DNA of 8,495 bases from Pseudomonadota bacterium (GTDB lineage: Bacteria > Pseudomonadota > Alphaproteobacteria > Acetobacterales > Acetobacteraceae), in NCBI GenBank assembly GCA_021785335.1, contig JAJYFW010000055.1, positions 1 through 8,495 of the forward strand, written 5' to 3'. This document shows positions 1 to 6,032 of this stretch, piece after piece. The translations under genes and the position numbers were made by a program. How positions within the stretch are numbered: position 1 is the first letter of the stretch; every line of letters starts with the position of its first letter. The notes below the pieces were generated by a model, which worked only from the letters and a program-made list of their open reading frames with translations, made no database searches and was not told where the DNA came from.

Positions 1-1191
1 CGCGAGCTCGACATGCACGACACGTTTCTTGCCGCCGACTACTCGCATCCCGGCGACAACATCCCGCCGATCCTCGCCGTGGCACAGACCAAGGGCTGCT
101 CGGGGCGCGATCTGATTCGCGGTATCGCAACCGGCTATGAGATTCAGATCAACCTCGTGCGCGCGATCTGCCTGCACGAGCACAAGATCGACCACATCGG
201 CCATCTCTGCCCGGCGCAGGCAGCGGGGATCGGCACGCTGCTGCGGCTGAGGCCGGAGACGATCTACCAGGCGGTGCAGCAGGCGGTGCATGTGAGCTTC
301 ACCACGCGCCAGTCGCGCAAAGGCGAGATCAGCTCGTGGAAGGCGTATGCGCCGGCGCATGCGGGCAAGCTCGCGGTGGAGGCGGTCGATCGCGTGATGC
401 GCGGCGAGGGCGCGCCGAGCCCGATCTGGGAGGGCGAGGATTCCGTCATCGCGTGGATGCTCGACGGGCCCGACGCGGAATACCACGTGCCGCTCCCCGA
501 GGCGGGCGAGGCGAAGCGCGCGATCCTGTCGAGCTTCACCAAGGAGCACAGCGCGGAATACCAGAGCCAGGCGCTGATCGACCTTGCGTTTCGCGTGCGC
601 GAGAAGATCGCCGACCTGGCGCAGGTGGAAAAGATCGTGCTCCACACTTCGCATCATACGCACTACGTGATCGGCACCGGTGCCAACGATCCGCAGAAGA
701 TGGACCCGGCCGCCAGCCGCGAGACGCTGGATCACTCGATCATGTACATCCTCGCGGTGGCGCTGGAGGACGGGCGCTGGCATCACGTCGACAGTTACAC
801 TCGCAAACGCGCGACACGGGCTTCGACCGTGCGGCTGTGGCAGAAGATCGAGACGCGCGAGGATCCGGAGTGGACGCGGCGCTATCACGCGAAGGACCCA
901 AGCGAGCTGGCGTTCGGCGGCAGGCTCGAGATCACGATGAAGAACGGCGAGCGGATCGTGGACGAGATGGCGGTCGCGAACGCGCATCCGCTGGGCGCGA
1001 AACCCTTTGCGCGCGCCGACTACATTGCGAAATTCCGTACGCTGACCGAGGGCATCGTGGCGCCGCGCGAGGCGAATCGGTTTCTGGAAACGGTGCAGGA
1101 CCTCGCGAGCCTGCCGGCGGGCGCGCTCGGCGGGCTCAACGTCGCGATCCCGGCGGCAAAGCTGGAGAAAGGCCGCCCGGGACTTCTTTGA
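1..1191 (+). CDS. prpD: 2-methylcitrate dehydratase, MmgE/PrpD family (5'-truncated by window edge)
   Basis: PrpD dehydrates 2-methylcitrate to 2-methyl-cis-aconitate in the cytoplasmic methylcitrate cycle, which burns propionyl-CoA. The frame is open from base 1, so the start lies outside the window; the first ATG (13) is internal. What remains is about 396 residues of an enzyme usually near 500, so roughly the first 100 residues are missing. The HPGDN segment (nt 46-60), the EHKIDHIGH segment (about 178-204), the RKGEISSWK segment (316-342) and the KEHSAEYQ stretch (541-564) are family hallmarks, and the overall pattern matches the PrpD type shared by actinobacteria and alphaproteobacteria rather than the E. 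coli type. The TGA stop is 1189-1191. No prpB or prpC is visible; they could lie upstream of the window. Family assignment is firm; the exact substrate is inferred from similarity. Confidence 0.9.
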   Translation, partial: RELDMHDTFLAADYSHPGDNIPPILAVAQTKGCSGRDLIRGIATGYEIQINLVRAICLHEHKIDHIGHLCPAQAAGIGTLLRLRPETIYQAVQQAVHVSFTTRQSRKGEISSWKAYAPAHAGKLAVEAVDRVMRGEGAPSPIWEGEDSVIAWMLDGPDAEYHVPLPEAGEAKRAILSSFTKEHSAEYQSQALIDLAFRVREKIADLAQVEKIVLHTSHHTHYVIGTGANDPQKMDPAASRETLDHSIMYILAVALEDGRWHHVDSYTRKRATRASTVRLWQKIETREDPEWTRRYHAKDPSELAFGGRLEITMKNGERIVDEMAVANAHPLGAKPFARADYIAKFRTLTEGIVAPREANRFLETVQDLASLPAGALGGLNVAIPAAKLEKGRPGLL

Positions 1192-1250
1192 CGTTTTCAA
1201 CGTCGAGAATTCTCTTGACGCGCCCTATGAAATTTCGGACTTAGGCGGCG

Positions 1251-1280
1251 CCGCGGCGGTGCGAGACAGCATCGCCGCGG
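1251..1280 (+). terminator. Strong hairpin downstream of prpD, possible terminator or mRNA 3' end structure
   Basis: CCGCGGCGGTGC (1251-1262) pairs with GCATCGCCGCGG (1269-1280): 12 base pairs including one G-U, with a 6-nt GAGACA loop. It lies about 60 nt after the prpD stop. A T run (1309-1314) follows only about 30 nt later, so this is not a canonical intrinsic terminator. It could stabilise the prpD mRNA 3' end or work with Rho. Confidence 0.4.
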
Positions 1281-1344
1281 TGTTGCACCGGCGAGGCGCG
1301 GCGAAAAATTTTTTCCCTGAGCACGCCCGCGATGCGTGTTTTCG

Positions 1345-1374
1345 TTGACACGCGCGCCGCGATAGGCAGATAGC
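1345..1374 (+). promoter_or_regulatory. Possible sigma-70 promoter for the histone-like gene
   Basis: A perfect TTGACA (1345-1350) is followed after 18 bp by GATAGC (1369-1374), a weak -10 that shares only the central ATA with TATAAT. If used, it would give an untranslated leader of more than 400 nt before the GTG at 1805. A nearer promoter cannot be excluded. Confidence 0.35.
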
Positions 1375-1563
1375 GGCAGCAGCGCAGCCCTATCCGATTC
1401 GCATCACGTCAATTTCGTTTTGCGTTGCGAGCATACCGGCAGGGTTGCGTGCGACAGGGAAGGTACGGTCGATGGGCCGCAGTCTTGTCCGGATCGAGCG
1501 CAGTGCACCGCTGGTCAGCACCGGAGAGAGCTTTGCCCGCCGCCAGCCGGATGCCGCACGCCG

Positions 1564-1593
1564 CATCGTTGCGAAAGACATCGTTGCGAAGGT
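1564..1593 (+). repeat. Two-copy 15-bp tandem repeat in the leader of the histone-like gene
   Basis: CATCGTTGCGAAAGA (1564-1578) is directly followed by CATCGTTGCGAAGGT (1579-1593); 13 of 15 bases are identical, including the first 12. It lies in the apparently non-coding leader and could be a simple duplication or a paired binding site. Confidence 0.6.
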
Positions 1594-1789
1594 GGGGGTG
1601 TCCGGTGCACGCCGGACCGAAACGGTTCGCCTGACGGGACCTGGCGATACGGGGCGTCGCGATCGGCGCGCCGGATCCCGAGCAGGGTCTCCGGGGGCAA
1701 CCTCTCCGGTCCGCGGTCCATGTAGCGGTGCGCCAACGCTCGCTGCTGGGTCCGTAGCTTCCGCCGGCCCACAACACACGGCACATCAC

Positions 1790-1795
1790 AAGGAG
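1790..1795 (+). promoter_or_regulatory. Ribosome binding site deciding the GTG start of the histone-like gene
   Basis: AAGGAG lies 9 nt before the GTG at 1805. It is the only good Shine-Dalgarno sequence in this frame, so it favours the short protein over the longer in-phase frame beginning near 1445. Confidence 0.75.
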
Positions 1796-1804
1796 TCCAC
1801 CGAC

Positions 1805-2212
1805 GTGTCCAAGGACGAAGAGAGGATGGGCGGCCCCGCGCTGCTCGCGGTGAAGGCAGCCCCGAAGAAGACGGCTGAGAAGAAGGCCCCGGCCAAGAAG
1901 GCCGCGGCGAAGAAGCCGGCGAAGAAGGCCGCGAAGCTCGCGGTCGCCAAGGCCCCGGCGAAGAAGGCCGCGGCGAAGAAGCCGGCGGCGAAGAAGCCTG
2001 CCGCGAAGAAGCCGGCCGCGAAGAAGGCCGCGGCGAAGGCGGCCCCGAAGAAGGCCGCGCCGAAGAAGGCAGCCGCGCCGAAGAAGGCAGCCGCGAAGAA
2101 GCCGGCCGCGAAGAAAGCCGCCGCGCCGAAGAAGGCAGCCGCGAAGAAACCCGCGGCAAAGCGCGCGGCGCCGAAGAAGGCCGCGGCTCCGGCTGCTGCT
2201 CCGATGAGCTGA
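1805..2212 (+). CDS. Histone H1-like Lys/Ala/Pro-rich repeat protein
   Basis: The product is a 135-residue, extremely basic protein. Residues 1-17 are ordinary and contain an acidic patch (SKDEER); from about residue 18 to the end it is almost only Ala, Lys and Pro in degenerate KKAAAKKPA-type units, with about 18 Lys-Lys pairs and a closing AAAPAAAPMS. This resembles the C-terminal tail of eukaryotic linker histone H1 and the bacterial H1-like proteins (AlgP and similar), which bind DNA or other polyanions without sequence specificity. It has no HU or other folded domain, so it is probably disordered. The GTG start is chosen for the AAGGAG 9 nt upstream; ATG 1826 would be the next choice but has no such site. 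It is a single-gene unit closed by a strong terminator. A nucleoid role is inferred from composition only. Confidence 0.8.
   Translation: MSKDEERMGGPALLAVKAAPKKTAEKKAPAKKAAAKKPAKKAAKLAVAKAPAKKAAAKKPAAKKPAAKKPAAKKAAAKAAPKKAAPKKAAAPKKAAAKKPAAKKAAAPKKAAAKKPAAKRAAPKKAAAPAAAPMS
1970..2029 (+). repeat. Tandem 15-bp coding repeats in the histone-like gene
   Basis: Four consecutive 15-bp units of the form GCCGCGAAGAAGCCG (encoding AAKKP or AAKKA) lie at 1970-1984, 1985-1999, 2000-2014 and 2015-2029, differing at a few third positions. Looser copies fill about 1880-2190. Such arrays can change length by slippage or recombination. Confidence 0.75.
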
Positions 2213-2236
2213 TCCGCCGACGCGGACCGAAGCATG

Positions 2237-2272
2237 GCGGGCGCCCCCACAAGGGGCGCCCGCTTTTCTTTT
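2237..2272 (+). terminator. Intrinsic terminator of the histone-like gene
   Basis: GCGGGCGCCCC (2237-2247) and GGGGCGCCCGC (2253-2263) form a perfect 11-bp stem with a CACAA loop, followed by TTTTCTTTT. It starts 24 nt after the stop codon. The minus-strand otnC gene ends at 2285 just beyond it; in that direction there is no T run after the stem, though the hairpin may still slow convergent transcription. Confidence 0.92.
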
Positions 2273-2284
2273 AACCCTCGCGTG

Positions 2285-2917
2285 TCAGCCGAAGGTTTTG
2301 AGCAGGTCGTCGATTTGCGCAGGCGTGAGCTCGCGCGGATGGGCACCGTGCAGCAGCAGCGCGAGCTTCGCCGCTTCCTCGAGTTCCTCGGCCGCCGCAA
2401 CCGCATCGCGCAACGAGGCGGCGGCGACGACCGGACCGTGATTGGCGAGCAGCACGGCGCTGGCGTTCGCCGCCTCCGTTGCGATCGCTTCCTCCATCGC
2501 GGGATCGCCGGGACGGAAATAGGCGACGACGGGAAGGTCACGCCCGATGCGCATCACGAAATAGGGCGTGAGCGGCGGGATCGGGCGGCGCTCGCCCGGT
2601 TGCGCGAGGCAGGCGATGGCGGTGGCCATCGTGGAATGGAGGTGGACCACGGCACCGGTGGCCGGACGCGCCTGGTAGAAGGCGCGGTGCATGAAGACCT
2701 CCTTCGAGGGCTTGTCGCCGGCGACGTGCCGGAAGCGCGCGTCGAGTTTGGCGATGCGCGCGGGATCGAGCGCGCCGAGGGAGGAGTTCGTCGGCGTGAT
2801 GAGGAAGCCGTCCTCGAGCCGGGCGCTGAGGTTGCCCGCGGTGCCGACGGCGTAGCCGCGCGCGAAGAGGCTGCGCCCGGCTTCTGCGATCGCCTCGCGC
2901 AGCGCGGCTTCGCTCAT
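2285..2917 (-). CDS. otnC: 3-oxo-tetronate 4-phosphate decarboxylase (class II aldolase/adducin family)
   Basis: OtnC decarboxylates 3-oxo-tetronate 4-phosphate to dihydroxyacetone phosphate and CO2, the last step of erythronate/threonate catabolism. The 210-residue length fits the family. Visible class II aldolase features are GTAGNLSAR (25-33), TPTNSSLG (41-48), the SKE segment with catalytic-type Glu73, the metal ligands His92 and His94 in HLHS, and His160 in ANHG. The ATG overlaps the otnK stop as ATGA, so it is the third gene of the glycosyltransferase-otnK-otnC unit, and no strong Shine-Dalgarno sequence of its own is visible. The otnK neighbour decides the call over fuculose- or ribulose-phosphate aldolases of the same fold. 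Substrate stereochemistry cannot be read from sequence. Confidence 0.85.
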   Translation of the reverse strand: MSEAALREAIAEAGRSLFARGYAVGTAGNLSARLEDGFLITPTNSSLGALDPARIAKLDARFRHVAGDKPSKEVFMHRAFYQARPATGAVVHLHSTMATAIACLAQPGERRPIPPLTPYFVMRIGRDLPVVAYFRPGDPAMEEAIATEAANASAVLLANHGPVVAAASLRDAVAAAEELEEAAKLALLLHGAHPRELTPAQIDDLLKTFG

Positions 2918-4194
2918 GCCGTCTCGAAGGCTTCGGCGAAGAATGCGGGGCCGCCGAAATTGCCTGATTTCAAAGCGAGCTTCAGCGAGGGGCCACCTCC
3001 CTCGGCGAGCGTCCAGGGCACGCCGGGCGCGATCTCGCGGCCGATGCGCAGGCGCTTTACGCCGAGGCGCGAGACCACGGCGCCGGAGGTCTCGCCGCCG
3101 GCGACGACGAGGCGGCGCACGCCGGACGCGACGAGCCCCTCGGCGATGCGCGCGAGCGTGCGCTCGATCAGCGCGCCGGCTGCCTCGCGGCCGAGGGACT
3201 GCTGGATGGCGGCGACGCGCTCGGGCGGGGCGGATGCGGCGATGACGACGGGCCGTACGCCGAGTTGCGGCCGCGCCCAGTCGAGCGCGGCGTTCACCAT
3301 CGCCTCTTCGTTGGGGTTTGCGAGCGGATCGATCTCGATGACGGGGAAGAGGGACCGGGCGTGGCCCACCTGCATCAGGGTCGCGCGCGAGCAGGAGCCG
3401 GACAGCACGGCGGCGTGGCCGGCGATGGCGGGAAGGTCCATCGCGTCGTCACGCGGCGGCAGCATCCCGGCGCGGCGGAAATTCTCGGGCAGGCCCATGG
3501 CGACGCCGGAGCCGCCGGTGATGAGCGCATGGGAGGCCGCGGCCTCGCCGATCGCCATCAGGTCTTCGTTGCCGACGGCATCGACGATGGCGAAGCGGCG
3601 GCCCTGTTCGGCGAGGCGCGTCATGGCGTCGCGGATCGCGGAGGCCCCCTGGCGCACGGTGATGAAGGGAACGAGGCCGACGGGTGCCATGGTCTGGCGG
3701 CCGAGCACGCGCACGAGGTCGGCGTCACGCATCGGCGTGAGCGGATGGTTCTCCATGCCGCTTTCGTTCAGCAGGCGCGTGGCCACGAAGAGGTGGCCGG
3801 CGTAGACGCTGCGGTTGTTGGCAGGGAAGGCGGGGCAAGCGAGGGCGAAGCCGGCGCCGAGGTCGGCGAGCAGCGCCTCCGCGACCGGGCCGATATTGCC
3901 TTCGTCGGTGCTGTCGAACGTGGAGCAGTACTTGAAGAAGAATTGCCGGCAGCCCGCTTCGCGCAGCCAGGCCAGCGCCGCGCGGCTCTGCGCGACGGCC
4001 TCGGCCACCGGGGCGGTGCGCGACTTGAGTGCCACGACGATGGCGTCGGCCTCGACCGTCTCGCCTGGCTGCGGCACCCCGATCGTCTGCACCGCGCGCA
4101 TGCCGCGCGCGGCGAGCATCGCGGCGATGTCGGTCGCCCCGGTGAAGTCGTCCGCGACGATGCCGAGGAGGGGCGTCGGCAGCGGCGCGCTCAT
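2914..4194 (-). CDS. otnK: 3-oxo-tetronate kinase (four-carbon acid sugar kinase, DUF1537 family)
   Basis: OtnK phosphorylates a 3-oxo-tetronate at O-4 with ATP to make the substrate of OtnC. The protein is 426 residues, normal for the family. The N-terminal sugar-binding domain shows ADDFTGATD (14-22) and KYCSTFDSTDEGNIG (88-102); the C-terminal nucleotide-binding domain shows VLSGSCSRAT (263-272), VVAGGETSGAVV (363-374), GVPW (391-394) and LKSGNFG (408-414). All key motifs are intact. The open frame extends upstream to 4719 without a stop, but ATG 4194 begins the conserved domain and overlaps the glycosyltransferase stop as ATGA, so it is the clear start. There is no evident Shine-Dalgarno sequence, which suggests coupled translation. 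Related DUF1537 kinases act on D-threonate, D-erythronate or ketogulonate-like acids, so substrate remains open. Confidence 0.88.
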   Translation of the reverse strand: MSAPLPTPLLGIVADDFTGATDIAAMLAARGMRAVQTIGVPQPGETVEADAIVVALKSRTAPVAEAVAQSRAALAWLREAGCRQFFFKYCSTFDSTDEGNIGPVAEALLADLGAGFALACPAFPANNRSVYAGHLFVATRLLNESGMENHPLTPMRDADLVRVLGRQTMAPVGLVPFITVRQGASAIRDAMTRLAEQGRRFAIVDAVGNEDLMAIGEAAASHALITGGSGVAMGLPENFRRAGMLPPRDDAMDLPAIAGHAAVLSGSCSRATLMQVGHARSLFPVIEIDPLANPNEEAMVNAALDWARPQLGVRPVVIAASAPPERVAAIQQSLGREAAGALIERTLARIAEGLVASGVRRLVVAGGETSGAVVSRLGVKRLRIGREIAPGVPWTLAEGGGPSLKLALKSGNFGGPAFFAEAFETA

Positions 4195-5222
4195 GCGATG
4201 GCGGCGGCGAAGGCCTCGGCCTGGGTGTGCCAGCCGCCGAGGGTCTGGCCGATCTTCCACGCCGTGTCCGCCATCGCGCGGCGCAACGGCACGTCGGCGA
4301 TGACGCGGCGCAGGCAGCGCGAGAGCATGTCGGAATCGTCGGCGGGGCTGACCGTGCCCGCCTCCGGCGAGACGAGCGTGGCCGCGGGTGCGGCGTCGGT
4401 GGTGACGACGGGCAGGCCGTGGCGCAGGGCCTCGGCGATCGCCATGCCGTAGCCCTCGTAGCGGGTGGCAAGCGCGAACACGTCCGATGTGTCCCACAGC
4501 GTTTCGAGATCGGCTTCCACCACCGCGCCGGGGAACTGAATGCGTTTTCCGACGCCCGCCTTCTCGGCGATGCGCTTGAGGTAGGCGAGTTGCCCGACCT
4601 CGCGCTCGGCGCCGGCGATGGTGAGCTGCCAGTCGAGATCCTTGAGCCGGCCCAGCGCCTTGATCAGCACGTCGTGGCCCTTGCGCGCGGTGAGGTTGCC
4701 GACCGAGAGCAGGCAGCACGTGATGCGCCCGGAGCCGCGGCTGCGGCGCGCGGGATCGACGCCGGGCGCCACGCTGGCGATGCGCGCCGGGTCGGCGGCG
4801 AACTCCTCCACGAGACGTTTCGCCGTTGCCTCGCTGCTGGTGACGATGCGCGCGAGCCTCGGCAGCATGCCGCGCTCGATCGCGCGCAGCGCCTCCCGCT
4901 CGTCGGGCGGCGCGCCGGTCTCGAGCGCTGTCGGGTGATGGATCAGCGCCACGGCGCGGCGGGCGACGAGATTCTGCACGTGCTCCGCGAAGGAGGGCAG
5001 GCCGAGCCCGTCGATGACCAGCCGCGCCGAGCGGTCGGTACGCGCGAGGAGATCGCTCGCGGCCTTCAGCGCGGCGGCGTCGGGCAGCGGATGTCGCCCG
5101 GCGAGCGAGGCGACCTCAACCGCGTGGCCGGCGTCGCGCAGGCCCGCGATGACGCGGCGGTTGTAGGCGTAGCCGCCTGAGACATCGTCGAGCGATCCGG
5201 GAACGGCGAAGACCACCTGCAT
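4191..5222 (-). CDS. Glycosyltransferase family 4 (GT-B fold)
   Basis: This 343-residue protein is a retaining GT4-type glycosyltransferase, transferring a sugar from a nucleotide donor to an acceptor that cannot be named from sequence. The N-terminal Rossmann domain begins MQVVFAVPG and carries SGGYAYNRR (15-23), the glycine-rich acceptor-side loop. The C-terminal donor domain shows APGVD (152-156), SVGNLTARKGHD (173-184) and the EX7E motif, Glu256 to Glu264, in YEGYGMAIAEAL. No signal peptide or membrane segment is seen, so it is probably cytosolic or membrane-peripheral. ATG 5222 is supported by AAAGGAG 7 nt upstream. It heads the unit with otnK and otnC. It lies 196 nt downstream of the flgN-like gene on the same strand, so read-through from the flagellar operon and a role in flagellin or envelope glycosylation are possible but unproven. 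Confidence 0.85.
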   Translation of the reverse strand: MQVVFAVPGSLDDVSGGYAYNRRVIAGLRDAGHAVEVASLAGRHPLPDAAALKAASDLLARTDRSARLVIDGLGLPSFAEHVQNLVARRAVALIHHPTALETGAPPDEREALRAIERGMLPRLARIVTSSEATAKRLVEEFAADPARIASVAPGVDPARRSRGSGRITCCLLSVGNLTARKGHDVLIKALGRLKDLDWQLTIAGAEREVGQLAYLKRIAEKAGVGKRIQFPGAVVEADLETLWDTSDVFALATRYEGYGMAIAEALRHGLPVVTTDAAPAATLVSPEAGTVSPADDSDMLSRCLRRVIADVPLRRAMADTAWKIGQTLGGWHTQAEAFAAAIA

Positions 5223-5229
5223 CAGATTG

Positions 5230-5236
5230 CTCCTTT
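5230..5236 (-). promoter_or_regulatory. Ribosome binding site of the glycosyltransferase gene
   Basis: AAAGGAG on the minus strand lies 7 nt upstream of the ATG at 5222. It is the only strong Shine-Dalgarno sequence in the three-gene unit; the two downstream genes begin at ATGA overlaps. Confidence 0.75.
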
Positions 5237-5296
5237 GCTGGCGGCGATGGCGACGCTCAACATCCAGGCTTCCCCCATGGTCACGTCTCGTGGTCA

Positions 5297-5322
5297 CCGG
5301 CACGTCCCGCCGGGCGTGCCGG
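5297..5322 (-). terminator. Hairpin between flgN-like gene and glycosyltransferase gene
   Basis: CCGGCACG (5297-5304) and CGTGCCGG (5315-5322) pair perfectly, and the loop can extend the stem through CCC/GGG, leaving a GCC tip with one bulged base. There is no T run on either side. It could be a Rho-assisted stop, a processing site or a stabilising element that separates flagellar from sugar-gene mRNA. Confidence 0.4.
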
Positions 5323-5418
5323 CGGCGTGTCCTTAGGAGGGCTTGGCGGACGGGTCCAGTGCAAGCCTCAGACGGGCGCGGGTGCTGCGCCATCTGCGCA
5401 TGGGTCGCAGCCGCGCGG

Positions 5419-5763
5419 TCAGGCGGTGCGCAGCAGGGCCATCGGCGCGCCCTGGCGCGGCGCGGCGCCATAGCACGAAGCGGGAGCCTCCCCCGCCATT
5501 GCATCGCGCGCCGCCGCGGCGACGAGGGCAAGCACGCGCGCCTGGGTGGCGATGCCTTGTTCCAGCAGGCGCCGGTTGTCGCGCGCGAGTTGGCCGAGCG
5601 TGGCGAGACGCGTGGCGTCGGGCGGTGGCGCGTCTTCGGTGGCAGCGAATGCCGCTTCCTTCGCGCCGAGCATCGCGGCGGCGCGCGCGAGGTCGAGGCG
5701 CGCGAGCGCGTCGTTCTCCTCGGCGAGAACGTGGGCAAGGCGGTCCCATGCGTCCGCGGTCAC
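5419..5763 (-). CDS. flgN: FlgN-like flagellar export chaperone
   Basis: FlgN-type proteins hold hook-filament junction subunits (FlgK, FlgL) for type III export. This 114-residue protein is nearly all helix, with the pattern common to the family: an acidic LAEENDALARLD stretch (13-24), a following GAKEAAF with Lys35, a central LARDNRRLLEQG (59-70), and a C-terminal tail with Cys-Tyr-Gly (97-99) typical of alphaproteobacterial members. It is shorter than the roughly 140-residue enterobacterial FlgN. The GTG start (5763) overlaps the flgJ stop as GTGA; the open frame continues upstream, but that part is a shadow of flgJ. It is last of flgI-flgJ-flgN. Recognition rests on short motifs, length, helix pattern and operon position; the Caulobacter-type FlbY protein is a related alternative name. 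Confidence 0.65.
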   Translation of the reverse strand: MTADAWDRLAHVLAEENDALARLDLARAAAMLGAKEAAFAATEDAPPPDATRLATLGQLARDNRRLLEQGIATQARVLALVAAAARDAMAGEAPASCYGAAPRQGAPMALLRTA

Positions 5764-6032
5764 GGCTTCGCTCCCTTTTCCTGCGCCGCCATCAGCGCCG
5801 CCATCACCGGGGCCGCGAGGCCGAGACCGCCCGACTTCGCGACGGCACGGCCAATCTCCTGCGCGAGGATGGGCATCCATTGTGCCTCGCCGGCGCCGCC
5901 GCCGAACGGCCCCCTGGCTTTGCCGAGCGTCTGGAACATCGGCTGGAAAAGTTCGCCGAGGGCGACACCCTCGAAGCGGCGCGCGGCAGCGGCGAGGCGG
6001 GCGCGGTCGGGCGCGGCGTGGGTCGCGATCAT
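5760..6032 (-). CDS. flgJ: Rod-binding protein FlgJ, N-terminal domain only
   Basis: This is the rod-cap/rod-binding part of FlgJ, which helps the flagellar rod assemble in the periplasm. The 90-residue protein carries the conserved ARRFEGVALGELFQPMF (17-33), a glycine-rich linker (44-48) and the second motif around Ile60-Gly61 to the GLGLAAPVMAAL segment (69-80). The muramidase/glucosaminidase domain of enterobacterial FlgJ is absent, as is usual in alphaproteobacteria, where a separate lytic enzyme cuts the wall. The ATG (6032) overlaps the flgI stop as ATGA, and its own TGA overlaps the next GTG. No signal peptide is seen, in line with export through the flagellar apparatus. Confidence 0.85.
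   Translation of the reverse strand: MIATHAAPDRARLAAAARRFEGVALGELFQPMFQTLGKARGPFGGGAGEAQWMPILAQEIGRAVAKSGGLGLAAPVMAALMAAQEKGAKP

Larger units (their letters stand above)
1192..1804. other. Long intergenic region without a convincing gene
   Basis: Six hundred nucleotides separate prpD from the histone-like gene. Its base and codon pattern differs from the neighbouring genes: open frames here have mixed third positions, whereas real genes in this window are almost all G or C there. It contains back-to-back small palindromes just after the prpD stop (1190-1214), a strong hairpin (1251-1280), an A5T6 tract (1304-1314), a possible sigma-70 promoter (1345-1374) and a 15-bp tandem duplication (1564-1593). 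An open frame from a TTG at 1445 runs in phase into the histone-like gene, but its composition argues that it is untranslated leader. Confidence 0.6.

Noticed and set aside
1215..1243. TTGACG followed by GACTTA as a sigma-70 promoter
   Set aside because: The putative -10 matches poorly at every allowed spacing, and the TTGACG lies within the palindrome cluster right after prpD.
1445..1804. N-terminal extension of the histone-like protein from a TTG start
   Set aside because: Third positions are mixed, there is no Shine-Dalgarno sequence at 1445, and AAGGAG marks the GTG at 1805. It is kept only as an alternative.
1786..2541. Minus-strand open frame with Ala-Phe repeats opposite the histone-like gene
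   Set aside because: The repeats are the complement of the Lys-Ala-Pro codons; the plus-strand frame has the ribosome site and terminator.
2234..3805. Long plus-strand open frame opposite otnC and otnK
   Set aside because: The minus-strand genes carry clear family motifs throughout; this frame is a GC-driven antisense shadow with Arg- and Ala-rich composition and no recognisable domain.
5355..5400. GG-N10-GC on the minus strand upstream of the glycosyltransferase as a sigma-54 promoter
   Set aside because: Only the GG and GC dinucleotides match; in DNA this GC-rich such spacing occurs often by chance, unlike the flgI promoter, which matches 10 of 11 consensus bases.
5333..5749. Minus-strand open frame overlapping the flgN-like gene in another frame
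   Set aside because: It is Arg-rich with no motif; the flgN-like frame fits the GTGA coupling and helix pattern better.
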